This document shows positions 6,163 to 12,425 of a DNA stretch of 12,425 nt, in pieces. The stretch is from assembly GCA_041690515.1 (NCBI GenBank), contig JAWLHF010000096.1, forward strand, positions 1 through 12,425. The letters run 5' to 3'. The stretch's first letter is position 1. Each line of letters opens with the position of its first letter. Position numbers and translations under genes: made by a program. Source of the stretch: BRH-c25 sp041690515. GTDB taxonomy: Bacteria; Bacillota; Clostridia; Lutisporales; Lutisporaceae. The notes beneath the pieces were generated by a model, which did not search any database, was not told the DNA's origin, and saw only the letters and a program-made list of their open reading frames with translations.

Positions 6163-6859
6163 AGCTTTTCTTGACCTTTTATACCCTGCAGTACCCAAAT
6201 GCTGCATATGCGGGAGAAAAGGAGCGGCTGCAGCGTGTGAGACATGCATGGCTTCATTGGATTATCTTCAGGGAGTAACCTGTCTTCACTGCGGAAAGCA
6301 GCTGAATGAACAATATATAGACAACATATGCCCGGATTGTAAAGGGGGATGCTTTTACTATGACAGGGCATTTTCCTGCTTTGCATATAAAGGTATGGGA
6401 AGAGAGCTTATATATAAGTTTAAATATGAAGGTAAAACACAACTGTCAAGGGTTATTGCGGGACTAATGCAGGAAAGGCTCATTAATGAAGGCTTGAAAA
6501 TTGATGCAATTGTTCCGGTGCCTATGCATGAGAACAACCTTAAGGAAAGGGGCTTCAACCAGTCATATCTGATATCGCGGGAGCTTGCAGCTCGGCTTGG
6601 AAAGCCGGTAGCTGACTGCCTGAAAAGGACAAGAGAAACGCAAAAACAGTACAATCTCGACAAAACTCAACGATATCTGAATATTATAGGTGCATTTTCT
6701 GGTAAATTATTGTATAATATTGATAAATATAAGAGTATTTTACTGGTTGATGACATATATACCACAGGGAGCACTGTAAATGAATGCAGTAAAGTACTTA
6801 AGGGTCTTGGCGCAACAAATATATATGTCATTACTGCAGCAACAGGAAGTAACACATAA
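6155..6859 (+). CDS. comFC: ComF family protein (ComFC/GntX-like phosphoribosyltransferase domain)
   Basis: A 234-residue protein with an N-terminal zinc-binding region and a C-terminal type I phosphoribosyltransferase domain. Cysteine pairs are at 16/19 and 28/31 and again at 43/46 and 59/62. The family motif VPVPMHENNLKERGFNQS is at about 120-137, and the PRPP-binding loop VDDIYTTGST is at 198-207. ComFC is required for DNA uptake in Bacillus and Streptococcus; its enzymatic substrate is unclear, and homologues are common in species not known to be transformable. The ATG overlaps the recD2 stop by 8 nt and has AGGTGG 4 nt upstream, so translation is coupled to recD2. It is followed at 22 nt by yvyF, as comFC is in Bacillus. 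A competence role in this organism is an inference only. Confidence 0.93.
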   Translation: MIRAFLDLLYPAVPKCCICGRKGAAAACETCMASLDYLQGVTCLHCGKQLNEQYIDNICPDCKGGCFYYDRAFSCFAYKGMGRELIYKFKYEGKTQLSRVIAGLMQERLINEGLKIDAIVPVPMHENNLKERGFNQSYLISRELAARLGKPVADCLKRTRETQKQYNLDKTQRYLNIIGAFSGKLLYNIDKYKSILLVDDIYTTGSTVNECSKVLKGLGATNIYVITAATGSNT

Positions 6860-6881
6860 AGCATGGTGAGGAGGTTTATAT

Positions 6882-7304
6882 ATGGCTGATATCAGGAACT
6901 GCCCCAGGTGCGGAAAGGTCTTTACATGTATAGGAAGGCCGATATGCAATAAGTGTGTTGAACTGGAAGAGAACGAGTTCAAGATAGTGAAGGAATACAT
7001 ATATGACAATCCCGGAGCCACCATATCGGAGGTGTCTGAGGAGACAGAGGTCTCTGTGGAAAAGATCATGAGATTCCTCAGGGAGGAAAGGCTTGAGATC
7101 AAATCAGAGAACAGCAACCTTCTGCTGGAATGTGAAAGGTGCGGAAGGGCTATTAATTCAGGAAGATTCTGTGAGAACTGCAAGATAGACATAAACAGGG
7201 GCTTCAGAAAAGAGTTTGGTATAGGCAGTCACAGATCCGACAGAAAACCTTCGGCAAATTCAGAAAAAGACAGAATGTACACAGCGACAAGAAGAAATAG
7301 ATAA
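6882..7304 (+). CDS. yvyF: Flagellar operon zinc-ribbon protein YvyF (TIGR03826 type)
   Basis: A 140-residue cytoplasmic protein with two zinc ribbons around a helical centre. Cysteines 7/10 and 22/25 (plus Cys16) form the first; Cys84/87 and 97/100 in CERCGRAINSGRFCENC form the second. Residues 36-72 (EYIYDNPGATISEVSEETEVSVEKIMRFLREE) look like a helix-turn-helix unit. The tail after 105 is basic and polar. Proteins of this family lie between comFC and flgM in Bacillus; YvyF is described as a flagellar regulator there, but its mechanism is not settled. ATG 6882 has AGGAGG 7 nt upstream. It is the third gene of the recD2-comF-yvyF unit, ends before a strong terminator and is separated from flgM by that terminator. 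Confidence 0.88.
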   Translation: MADIRNCPRCGKVFTCIGRPICNKCVELEENEFKIVKEYIYDNPGATISEVSEETEVSVEKIMRFLREERLEIKSENSNLLLECERCGRAINSGRFCENCKIDINRGFRKEFGIGSHRSDRKPSANSEKDRMYTATRRNR

Positions 7305-7309
7305 TTTAG

Positions 7310-7326
7310 AACAGCTTGCTGCTGTT
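7310..7326 (+). other. Stem-loop after yvyF
   Basis: AACAGC (7310-7315) and GCTGTT (7321-7326) form a 6-bp hairpin with a TTGCT loop, 5 nt after the yvyF stop. It has no U-tract and precedes the true terminator, so it may protect the mRNA 3' end. Confidence 0.4.
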
Positions 7327-7338
7327 TGAAAAGGTTAC

Positions 7339-7391
7339 ATAAAAGGCTTCCCAGACATAGGTATTTCAATAGGGGGCCTTTTATATTTTTT
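7339..7391 (+). terminator. Intrinsic terminator of the recD2-comF-yvyF unit
   Basis: A 13-bp stem ATAAAAGGCTTCC/GGGGGCCTTTTAT (7339-7351, 7372-7384; two G-U pairs) encloses a 20-nt loop and is followed by ATTTTTT. It separates yvyF from the flgM promoter. Confidence 0.8.
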
Positions 7392-7403
7392 CTTAAAAAA
7401 CAC

Positions 7404-7431
7404 TAAACTAATAATTAAGTAATACCGATAG
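7404..7431 (+). promoter_or_regulatory. Sigma-D (sigma-28) promoter before flgM
   Basis: TAAA (7404-7407) is followed after 16 nt by ACCGATAG (7424-7431), close to the flagellar sigma-28 consensus TAAA-N15-GCCGATAA. It lies 38 bp before flgM and after the upstream terminator. A sigma-D promoter for the gene of the anti-sigma-D factor would give negative feedback. Confidence 0.7.
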
Positions 7432-7469
7432 AATAGTTGTAAAGAAGAAAAACTAAACGGGGTGTTAGC

Positions 7470-7775
7470 ATGGGATTCAATATTAACAAGATCGGCGGAG
7501 TAGAGAGGATCTACAAGAACCAGAAGGTGGAGTCCATGAAGGATGTTTCAGGTACCACACAGGTCAAGGGAAAGAAGGACGAGGTGCAGATATCCAAGGA
7601 GGCTATGGATTTCCAGCTGGTTATGAAGGCAGCTAAGGCAGCAAAGGATGTGCCGGATATTAGAGAGGAAGTTATAAGTCCTATAAAGGAAAGACTTGAC
7701 AACGGTACTTATGAGATAGACAGCAAGGCTTTAGCCGATAAGCTCCTAGCCCGCAAGTTCAATATAAAAATATGA
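7470..7775 (+). CDS. flgM: Anti-sigma-28 (anti-sigma-D) factor FlgM
   Basis: A 101-residue protein that binds and holds the flagellar sigma factor until the hook-basal body is finished; in many bacteria it is then exported through the flagellar secretion system. The C-terminal half has the FlgM pattern: VQISKEAMDFQLV at residues 39-51, the helix with DVPDIREEVISPIKERLDNG at 60-79, then TYEIDSKALADKLLARKF at 80-97. The N-terminal 35 residues are polar and lysine-rich with no strong predicted structure, as in other FlgM proteins. Start ATG 7470 follows GGGGTG after 5 nt. It has its own sigma-D type promoter and is followed directly by a terminator, so it may be made partly as a single-gene transcript, with flgN-flgK-flgK-flgL reached by read-through. 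Confidence 0.92.
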   Translation: MGFNINKIGGVERIYKNQKVESMKDVSGTTQVKGKKDEVQISKEAMDFQLVMKAAKAAKDVPDIREEVISPIKERLDNGTYEIDSKALADKLLARKFNIKI

Positions 7776-7778
7776 AAC

Positions 7779-7821
7779 TAACCACAGCTTAAGGCCATAA
7801 CCTGGCTGTGGTTATTTTTAT
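7779..7821 (+). terminator. Terminator or attenuator between flgM and flgN
   Basis: A perfect 10-bp stem TAACCACAGC/GCTGTGGTTA (7779-7788, 7805-7814) has a 16-nt loop and is followed by TTTTTAT. No clear promoter lies between it and flgN (starts 7844), so some read-through is presumably needed to express the downstream genes. Confidence 0.8.
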
Positions 7822-7843
7822 CCAAAAGCAAAGAGGTGAGAAC

Positions 7844-8356
7844 ATGGTCAATGCAGATAAGGAAGTAAATGCTGTTATAGATATACTTAACAAGGAGTAT
7901 AGCTACTATGCTGATATTCTGGAATTATCCAAATCCAAAAAGAAGATAATCATCGAGGGAAAAGTGGCGGAGCTGGATAAGATAGTAAAGCTGGAACAGG
8001 ATATGATCTTCAACATCGGACAGCTGGAGCGGAAGAGAGAAGAAGAGCTGTCGAAGCTCTGCAAGGCATTTGATATGGATAGTACAAAGGTTACCATTTC
8101 GGATCTGACAAAGGTGCTGCAGCCCGAATCAAGGAAAAAGCTGGAGGATATCCAGGGAAAGCTGGAGGATATCTTCAGCGAGCTTAAAACTGTAAATGAC
8201 ATAAATGGGCAGCTGATAGAGCAGTCCATTGAATACATAGATTATTCCATAAACCTTTTCACAGGTTCCGGTATGGAGACGGGATCGCTTTATGAAGATC
8301 TCGGAAAGAACAAGAGCAAGCAAGGCAAGAAGAACATCTTTGATACAAAGGTCTAG
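7844..8356 (+). CDS. flgN: Flagellar export chaperone FlgN
   Basis: A 170-residue, almost wholly helical cytoplasmic protein of the FlgN family, which binds the hook-filament junction proteins FlgK and FlgL and delivers them to the flagellar export gate. The sequence shows long heptad-like helices (residues 5-60, LNKEYSYYADILELSKSKKK then KVAELDKIVKLEQDM, and 85-145 with repeated LEDIQGKLEDIF). No membrane segment or signal peptide is present. Weak primary similarity is usual for the family; the call rests on the helical pattern, size and the position just before flgK. The frame opens at GTG 7808, but the AGGTG ribosome binding site 5 nt before ATG 7844 fixes the start; the earlier region is the flgM terminator hairpin. 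Confidence 0.85.
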   Translation: MVNADKEVNAVIDILNKEYSYYADILELSKSKKKIIIEGKVAELDKIVKLEQDMIFNIGQLERKREEELSKLCKAFDMDSTKVTISDLTKVLQPESRKKLEDIQGKLEDIFSELKTVNDINGQLIEQSIEYIDYSINLFTGSGMETGSLYEDLGKNKSKQGKKNIFDTKV

Positions 8357-8397
8357 GTGTTTAGTATCAGTCTAGAATGGTTTAGGGGTGAATATCA

Positions 8398-9840
8398 ATG
8401 TCATCATTCAGAGGAATATCAATAGGAATATCCGGAGTCTTTGCAAGTCAGAGGGCTCTGGATGTAACGGGTCACAACATCAGTAATGTGAACACTCCGG
8501 GATATACCAGACAGATGATAGGGAAGGGAAATTCTTTTTATCAGAAGGTTGGGTATTCCGGCAACGGAAATCTCATGCAGCTGGGTACAGGTGTTGACAT
8601 ATTGGAAATAAGACAGTACAGGGATGAGTTCCTGGATAAGAAATTCAAGAGGGAAAATACCGAGCTTGGATATTGGAGCGCAAGGTTCTCCAGTGTTGAA
8701 GAATTGGAAACGGTATTTAATGATAATTCTGAAGAAGGGCTCCAGACGGTTATGAATAACTTCTGGAATTCCTGGGATCAGCTTTCCAAACCCACAGGCG
8801 GCCTTGTAGCCAGAGCTATGGTTAAGGAGAATGCCATAGCCTTTGTGGAGACAGTCAAAAATATGGACAGCCTTTTAAACAACTTTAGGACAAGCAAGGA
8901 CAAAGAGATAAAGGAAAATGTCAATCGTATCAATGTAATCGCAAAAAGAATTGCAGAACTTAATACAGAGATCAATAAGATCGAAGCCAACGGAACTACA
9001 GCAAATGACCTGAGGGATGAGAGAAACCTTCTTATTGATGAGCTTTCAGGGAAGGTCAAGATACAAGTCTATGACGGTGCTCAAGTGAATATTGCCGTAG
9101 AGGGACAGATGCTGGTCGAAGGCGGCAGATATGAACAGATAGGAACAATACCTGATCCGGCCAATAGAGGATATGTAAAGCTTGTATGGGCGCGTTCGGG
9201 AGACAATCTGTATCCTTCAAACGGAAGCCTGAAGTCCATGCTGGAGTCGAGAGACGTATTGGTGGAGGGATTCAGACAGAAATTGAACCAATTTGTGATG
9301 GGGGTAGCGGATGCGGTCAATGCAATACACAGAACCGGTTACGGGTTGAATGATACCAGTCCTCAGTACAGGGATTTCTTTGTAAATGAGTTAAATGACG
9401 GAAATCCTGTAGACCTGTCCAATATAGCCTTTAATCCTGATTTGAATAATTATGACAATATTGCTGCAGCTGAGGAGGCGGGCAACTTTGAGGATAACAG
9501 AATAGCATTGAAGATCTCGGAGTTAAGGCTTAATGACTATTTCACTGATGATGAGTATGATCCAGCCAATGCAAAGTACAACTTTGATGAGTTCTACAGA
9601 AACATCATCATGGATTTGGGTAATAAGGGTTTGGAAGCCGCAACAGCAGCTGATGCAAAGAAACTGATGGTGGATCAGATAGATTATCGGAGACAGTCTA
9701 CAAGCGCTGTTTCATTGGATGAGGAAATGAGTAACCTTATAAGATATGAGCATTCATATAATGCAGCAGTCAGAATAGTTAATGTAATAGATGAGATGAT
9801 TGAAGCAGTAGTCAATAAAATAGGTTTGGTCGGAAGGTAG
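8398..9840 (+). CDS. flgK: Flagellar hook-associated protein 1, FlgK (copy 1)
   Basis: A 480-residue hook-filament junction protein, exported through the flagellar channel and assembled between hook and filament. The N-terminal rod-type helix carries GVFASQRALDVTGHNISN at residues 13-30 and NTPGYTRQ at 32-39. The long helical D1 domain contains NGTTANDLRDERNLLIDELS at about 200-219. The conserved C-terminus starts SLDEEMSNLIRYEHSYN at 439 and ends in KIGLVGR. No signal peptide is present, as usual for this export route. Start ATG 8398 follows AGGGGTG with a 7-nt gap. It lies after the chaperone gene flgN and 10 bp before a second flgK with similar ends but a different middle. Both copies keep the ends needed for coiled-coil packing, so neither looks decayed. 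Confidence 0.95.
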   Translation: MSSFRGISIGISGVFASQRALDVTGHNISNVNTPGYTRQMIGKGNSFYQKVGYSGNGNLMQLGTGVDILEIRQYRDEFLDKKFKRENTELGYWSARFSSVEELETVFNDNSEEGLQTVMNNFWNSWDQLSKPTGGLVARAMVKENAIAFVETVKNMDSLLNNFRTSKDKEIKENVNRINVIAKRIAELNTEINKIEANGTTANDLRDERNLLIDELSGKVKIQVYDGAQVNIAVEGQMLVEGGRYEQIGTIPDPANRGYVKLVWARSGDNLYPSNGSLKSMLESRDVLVEGFRQKLNQFVMGVADAVNAIHRTGYGLNDTSPQYRDFFVNELNDGNPVDLSNIAFNPDLNNYDNIAAAEEAGNFEDNRIALKISELRLNDYFTDDEYDPANAKYNFDEFYRNIIMDLGNKGLEAATAADAKKLMVDQIDYRRQSTSAVSLDEEMSNLIRYEHSYNAAVRIVNVIDEMIEAVVNKIGLVGR

Positions 9841-9850
9841 TGATTAATAG

Positions 9851-11371
9851 ATGAGAAGTACATTCGGAAGTTTTAATATCGCCACTTCGGGTTTGTTTGC
9901 AAGTCAGAGATCCTTGGATGTCACAAGCCATAATATCTCCAATGCCAATACTGAGGGATATTCAAGGCAAAGATCCCTTCAAAGGGCAAGCACGCCAATT
10001 TATGGCAATACCTCCGGAGTCCTCGGCACAGGGGTCGAGTCTTATGATGTAATAAGGATGAGAAGCGATTATCTAGATCAGAAGTATTGGGGGCAGAACA
10101 AGGCCTATCATGAGTGGCGGGTGAAACAGGAGCATCTTGAGCAGATAGAAGGCATATTCAATGAACCATCCAATACAGGTATCAGAGTCGTTATGGATGA
10201 ATTTTTCCTTGCTCTTGAAGAGCTTTCAAAAAAATCCGGAGATGCAACCTGCAGGGCAGCTGTTATTGAGAAGGCAAATATGCTTGCCACTACAATAAAC
10301 AGAAACGGACGCGAAATTATAAATGCGATAAGGGATGCTAATTTTGCAGTAAAGAGTAAGGTTAGCGAAGTAAATTCCTTATCGGAGCAAATAGCAAATC
10401 TTAACAAAAACATTTTCAATTTCGAGCTTGGCGGAAACAAAGCCAACGATCTGAGAGACCAGAGGAATGTGCTTTTAGACCAGCTGTCCTCTATTATTAA
10501 TATCACTGTAACAGAAATGCCGGGACCAAACGGAAACAACTATATGGATGTGAAAATCGGAGGAATGACACTGATAAACCACACAACCTTTAATAAGTTA
10601 ACAACTCAGGATGAAGATGTGAATTATGACTCAGCTACAGATAATCCGGATCATCCCGATGGGCATAATTATCTGGGAATAACAGATCTGGGCGGTGGAA
10701 AGATCAGCAAGGTAGTATGGGCTGGAGTGACCGACCAGGAAGTAAAGATAGAAGGCGGAGAGCTTAAAGGCTTGATAGAAATGCGTGACGGCGACGGTGT
10801 GGATTTTAACTATAGAGGGCTGCCATATTACCTGAGACGTCTTAATGAATTCGCAGAGGGCTTTGCAGCCAGCTTCAACGCTCAACATAAGCAAGGCATA
10901 GATTATGAGGGAAATCAGGGAGAGGATTTCTTTACCGGATCTTCCGTTTACGGCGTGAACTGCATCAGCCTTAAGGTAAACCCTAATCTTGTAGCAAATT
11001 ATAATAGGATTGCCGCTTCTTCTTCAGATGATGGAGAGAGTAACAATGCAAATATGCTGCAGCTTATAGAACTGCGCAAGAGCAAGAATATGTTTTCATC
11101 CCTAACAGGGACTCCTGATGACTATGTGAAGTCGATACTGTCAACATTGGCAGTTGACAGCAGTCAGGCTGAAAGAATGTCAAATAATGCACAGTCACTG
11201 GTGTTTTTGACAGGGAACAGCCGGTTGTCAGAGTCAGGGGTATCCCTTGACGAGGAAATGTCAAACATGGTGAAGTTCCAACATGCATATAACGCTTCGG
11301 CAAGAATGGTAACAACTCTTGATGAGATACTTAACACCACAGTCAACAGGCTTGGAATAGTGGGAAGATAG
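9851..11371 (+). CDS. flgK: Flagellar hook-associated protein 1, FlgK (copy 2)
   Basis: A 506-residue second FlgK. It shares the N-terminal signature (GLFASQRSLDVTSHNISN at residues 14-31, NTEGYSRQ at 33-40), the GGNKANDLRDQRNVLLDQLS segment and the C-terminus SLDEEMSNMVKFQHAYN (from 465) ending RLGIVGR with copy 1. The middle is clearly different and longer, with an extra aspartate-rich loop (DEDVNYDSATDNPDHPDG) and other insertions. Divergence is large over the whole length, so this is an old duplication or independent acquisition, not a recent copy. The only upstream purine-rich site is GGAAGG (9832-9837), 13 nt before ATG 9851, so initiation probably depends on coupling to copy 1 and may be weak. 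flgL follows at 12 nt. Confidence 0.95.
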   Translation: MRSTFGSFNIATSGLFASQRSLDVTSHNISNANTEGYSRQRSLQRASTPIYGNTSGVLGTGVESYDVIRMRSDYLDQKYWGQNKAYHEWRVKQEHLEQIEGIFNEPSNTGIRVVMDEFFLALEELSKKSGDATCRAAVIEKANMLATTINRNGREIINAIRDANFAVKSKVSEVNSLSEQIANLNKNIFNFELGGNKANDLRDQRNVLLDQLSSIINITVTEMPGPNGNNYMDVKIGGMTLINHTTFNKLTTQDEDVNYDSATDNPDHPDGHNYLGITDLGGGKISKVVWAGVTDQEVKIEGGELKGLIEMRDGDGVDFNYRGLPYYLRRLNEFAEGFAASFNAQHKQGIDYEGNQGEDFFTGSSVYGVNCISLKVNPNLVANYNRIAASSSDDGESNNANMLQLIELRKSKNMFSSLTGTPDDYVKSILSTLAVDSSQAERMSNNAQSLVFLTGNSRLSESGVSLDEEMSNMVKFQHAYNASARMVTTLDEILNTTVNRLGIVGR

Positions 11372-11383
11372 TGAGGTGATACA

Positions 11384-12425
11384 ATGCGAGTAACAAATGG
11401 CATGATGGTAAATAACATGATGAGGAATATCACAAGGAACTACAGCAGAATGGATAAACTGCAGCAGCAGATGGCTACCGGCAAGAAGTTCAACAGGCCT
11501 TCTGACGATCCAATAGGGGTATCAAGGAGTTTAAGACTAAACACTGAGGTTGCCACTATGGATCAGTTTAAAAGGAATGCTGACGATATAGGATCATGGC
11601 TAAGTACTACTGAGATGGCTATAAGCAATATCAATGATGTTTTGAAAAGAGCAAAGGAGCTTACTGTGCAGGCAGCCAGTGAGACCAACTCTACAAACGA
11701 GAGAATTGCTATAGCCGGAGAAATACAGGAGCTTAGGAATCAGCTTATACAGATAGGTAATACCACCTACGCAGGAAGCTATATATTCTCAGGCTTTAAG
11801 ACCGATAAGCCGTTGTTGACCTCTGATGGCAAGTACGACCTTGGCGGGGGTAAGCTTACAGGAGATGAAGTGATAGAAGCCAATATCGGCATGGGGGACA
11901 GAATGGGTATGAACTCTGTAGGGCAGAGGGTATTCGGATATTATGATGATGTTGCTGATATTGAAGCAGATCTGAACTTATCTACTGCAGATTCACTGAT
12001 AAACAGACAGAGCATGAAAAGTAAGTTCTTGGATCCGGCAGCATTTCCTATTACTGCCACAATAGATTTTGAGGTATCTCATGTGAATCATAATGGTGGA
12101 ATTCCGGAACCAATAAGTTTCACAGGGACTTTTAATGATATTACAGAAATAGCTGCCGCCATGAATACTGCTATTGAAGGTGAAATTGGCCCAGGCTTAA
12201 TAAATGTAGGATATGCAGATAATAAGCTTGTATTGGAGTCTGATACGGGTAGTTTTTCTATTGTTACAGGGTCAGGGCTTTTAGGCCTCGAAGATGGACA
12301 GGAATCTGAGTCAAGAGTTGACTCGGATGACAAATCCCAGCTAATAGCGGTGTTTGACCAGCTGATATCAGACCTAAAAGACGGTGATTCTGATGGTATA
12401 AGGACTGCTATAGAAAGAATAAACA
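11384..12425 (+). CDS. flgL: Flagellar hook-associated protein 3, FlgL (5' part)
   Basis: The reading frame starts at ATG 11384 (GAGGTG 5 nt upstream) and is open to the window end, at least 347 residues. The N-terminus MRVTNGMMVNNMMRNI, then MATGKKFNRPSDDPIGVSRS and the helix around KRAKELTVQAASETNS, are characteristic of FlgL, the second junction protein that joins FlgK to the flagellin filament. Residues about 120-130 (NTTYAGSYIFSGFKTD) are also typical. Residues about 215-312 form an extra beta-rich region with FTGTFNDITEIAAAMNTAI and NKLVLESDTGSFSIVTGSG, a pattern like the flagellin insert (Flagellin_IN) module. The C-terminal helix resumes at about 315 (SQLIAVFDQLISDLKDGDS). The gene is last in the visible flgM-flgN-flgK-flgK-flgL set; in Bacillus the next genes are fliW and csrA. 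Confidence 0.93.
   Translation, partial: MRVTNGMMVNNMMRNITRNYSRMDKLQQQMATGKKFNRPSDDPIGVSRSLRLNTEVATMDQFKRNADDIGSWLSTTEMAISNINDVLKRAKELTVQAASETNSTNERIAIAGEIQELRNQLIQIGNTTYAGSYIFSGFKTDKPLLTSDGKYDLGGGKLTGDEVIEANIGMGDRMGMNSVGQRVFGYYDDVADIEADLNLSTADSLINRQSMKSKFLDPAAFPITATIDFEVSHVNHNGGIPEPISFTGTFNDITEIAAAMNTAIEGEIGPGLINVGYADNKLVLESDTGSFSIVTGSGLLGLEDGQESESRVDSDDKSQLIAVFDQLISDLKDGDSDGIRTAIERIN

Noticed and set aside
6705..6722. TGTATAAT inside comF as a promoter for yvyF
   Set aside because: The -10 match is good, but no -35 box is seen and it lies inside coding sequence about 160 bp before yvyF; too weak to list.
1..12425. CRISPR array, prophage, transposase or defence system
   Set aside because: No spaced direct repeats and no such protein motifs were found on either strand; apart from the repeat-like blocks, the window is ordinary chromosomal housekeeping and flagellar DNA.

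Overview
The window looks like chromosomal DNA from a motile, endospore-forming member of the Clostridia. Several features point there: a YyaC-type spore protein gene; flagellar gene order like that of Bacillus/Clostridia (comFC-yvyF-flgM-flgN-flgK-flgL, and flgJ-fabZ at the left edge); an S-box (SAM-I) riboswitch with an intrinsic terminator; strong AGGAGG-type ribosome binding sites; and tRNA genes with encoded CCA ends. Base composition is moderately AT-rich by eye; it was not calculated.

Left part (1-1234): the 3' end of a flagellar rod-binding protein gene (flgJ-like) overlaps fabZ. fabZ converges on yyaC, which lies on the minus strand; the yyaC terminator hairpin sits against the fabZ stop codon. 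Between them is a short 7-bp tandem repeat that runs into the last codons of yyaC. Region 1235-1641 has no intact gene. It holds what may be a decayed gene start (1291-1495), an inverted repeat and a good sigma-A promoter for the tRNA genes.

Middle part (1642-3766): a five-gene tRNA cluster (Pro-UGG, Glu-UUC, Val-UAC, Thr-UGU, Tyr-GUA), interrupted by a 129-bp spacer and closed by an intrinsic terminator. Next come a promoter, a SAM-I riboswitch with its terminator, and metK (S-adenosylmethionine synthetase) with its own terminator.

Right part (3767-12425): after a palindrome and a roughly 93-bp repeat-like element with 8-bp terminal inverted repeats, an extended -10 promoter leads into recD2, comF and yvyF. 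recD2 and comF overlap, and the three end at a terminator. A sigma-D (sigma-28) type promoter then precedes flgM, the anti-sigma factor gene. flgM is followed by a hairpin terminator, then flgN, two divergent tandem flgK genes and flgL, which runs off the window.

Functionally the right part is the late stage of flagellar assembly: FlgM holds sigma-D until the hook is finished, FlgN chaperones the hook-filament junction proteins, and FlgK and FlgL form the junction. The most noteworthy points are the two unlike FlgK proteins, the regulatory isolation of flgM, RecD2 in the position ComFA holds in Bacillus, the repeat element upstream of recD2, and an extra domain inside FlgL. I saw no clear candidate for an entirely new system such as defence, CRISPR or a mobile island.
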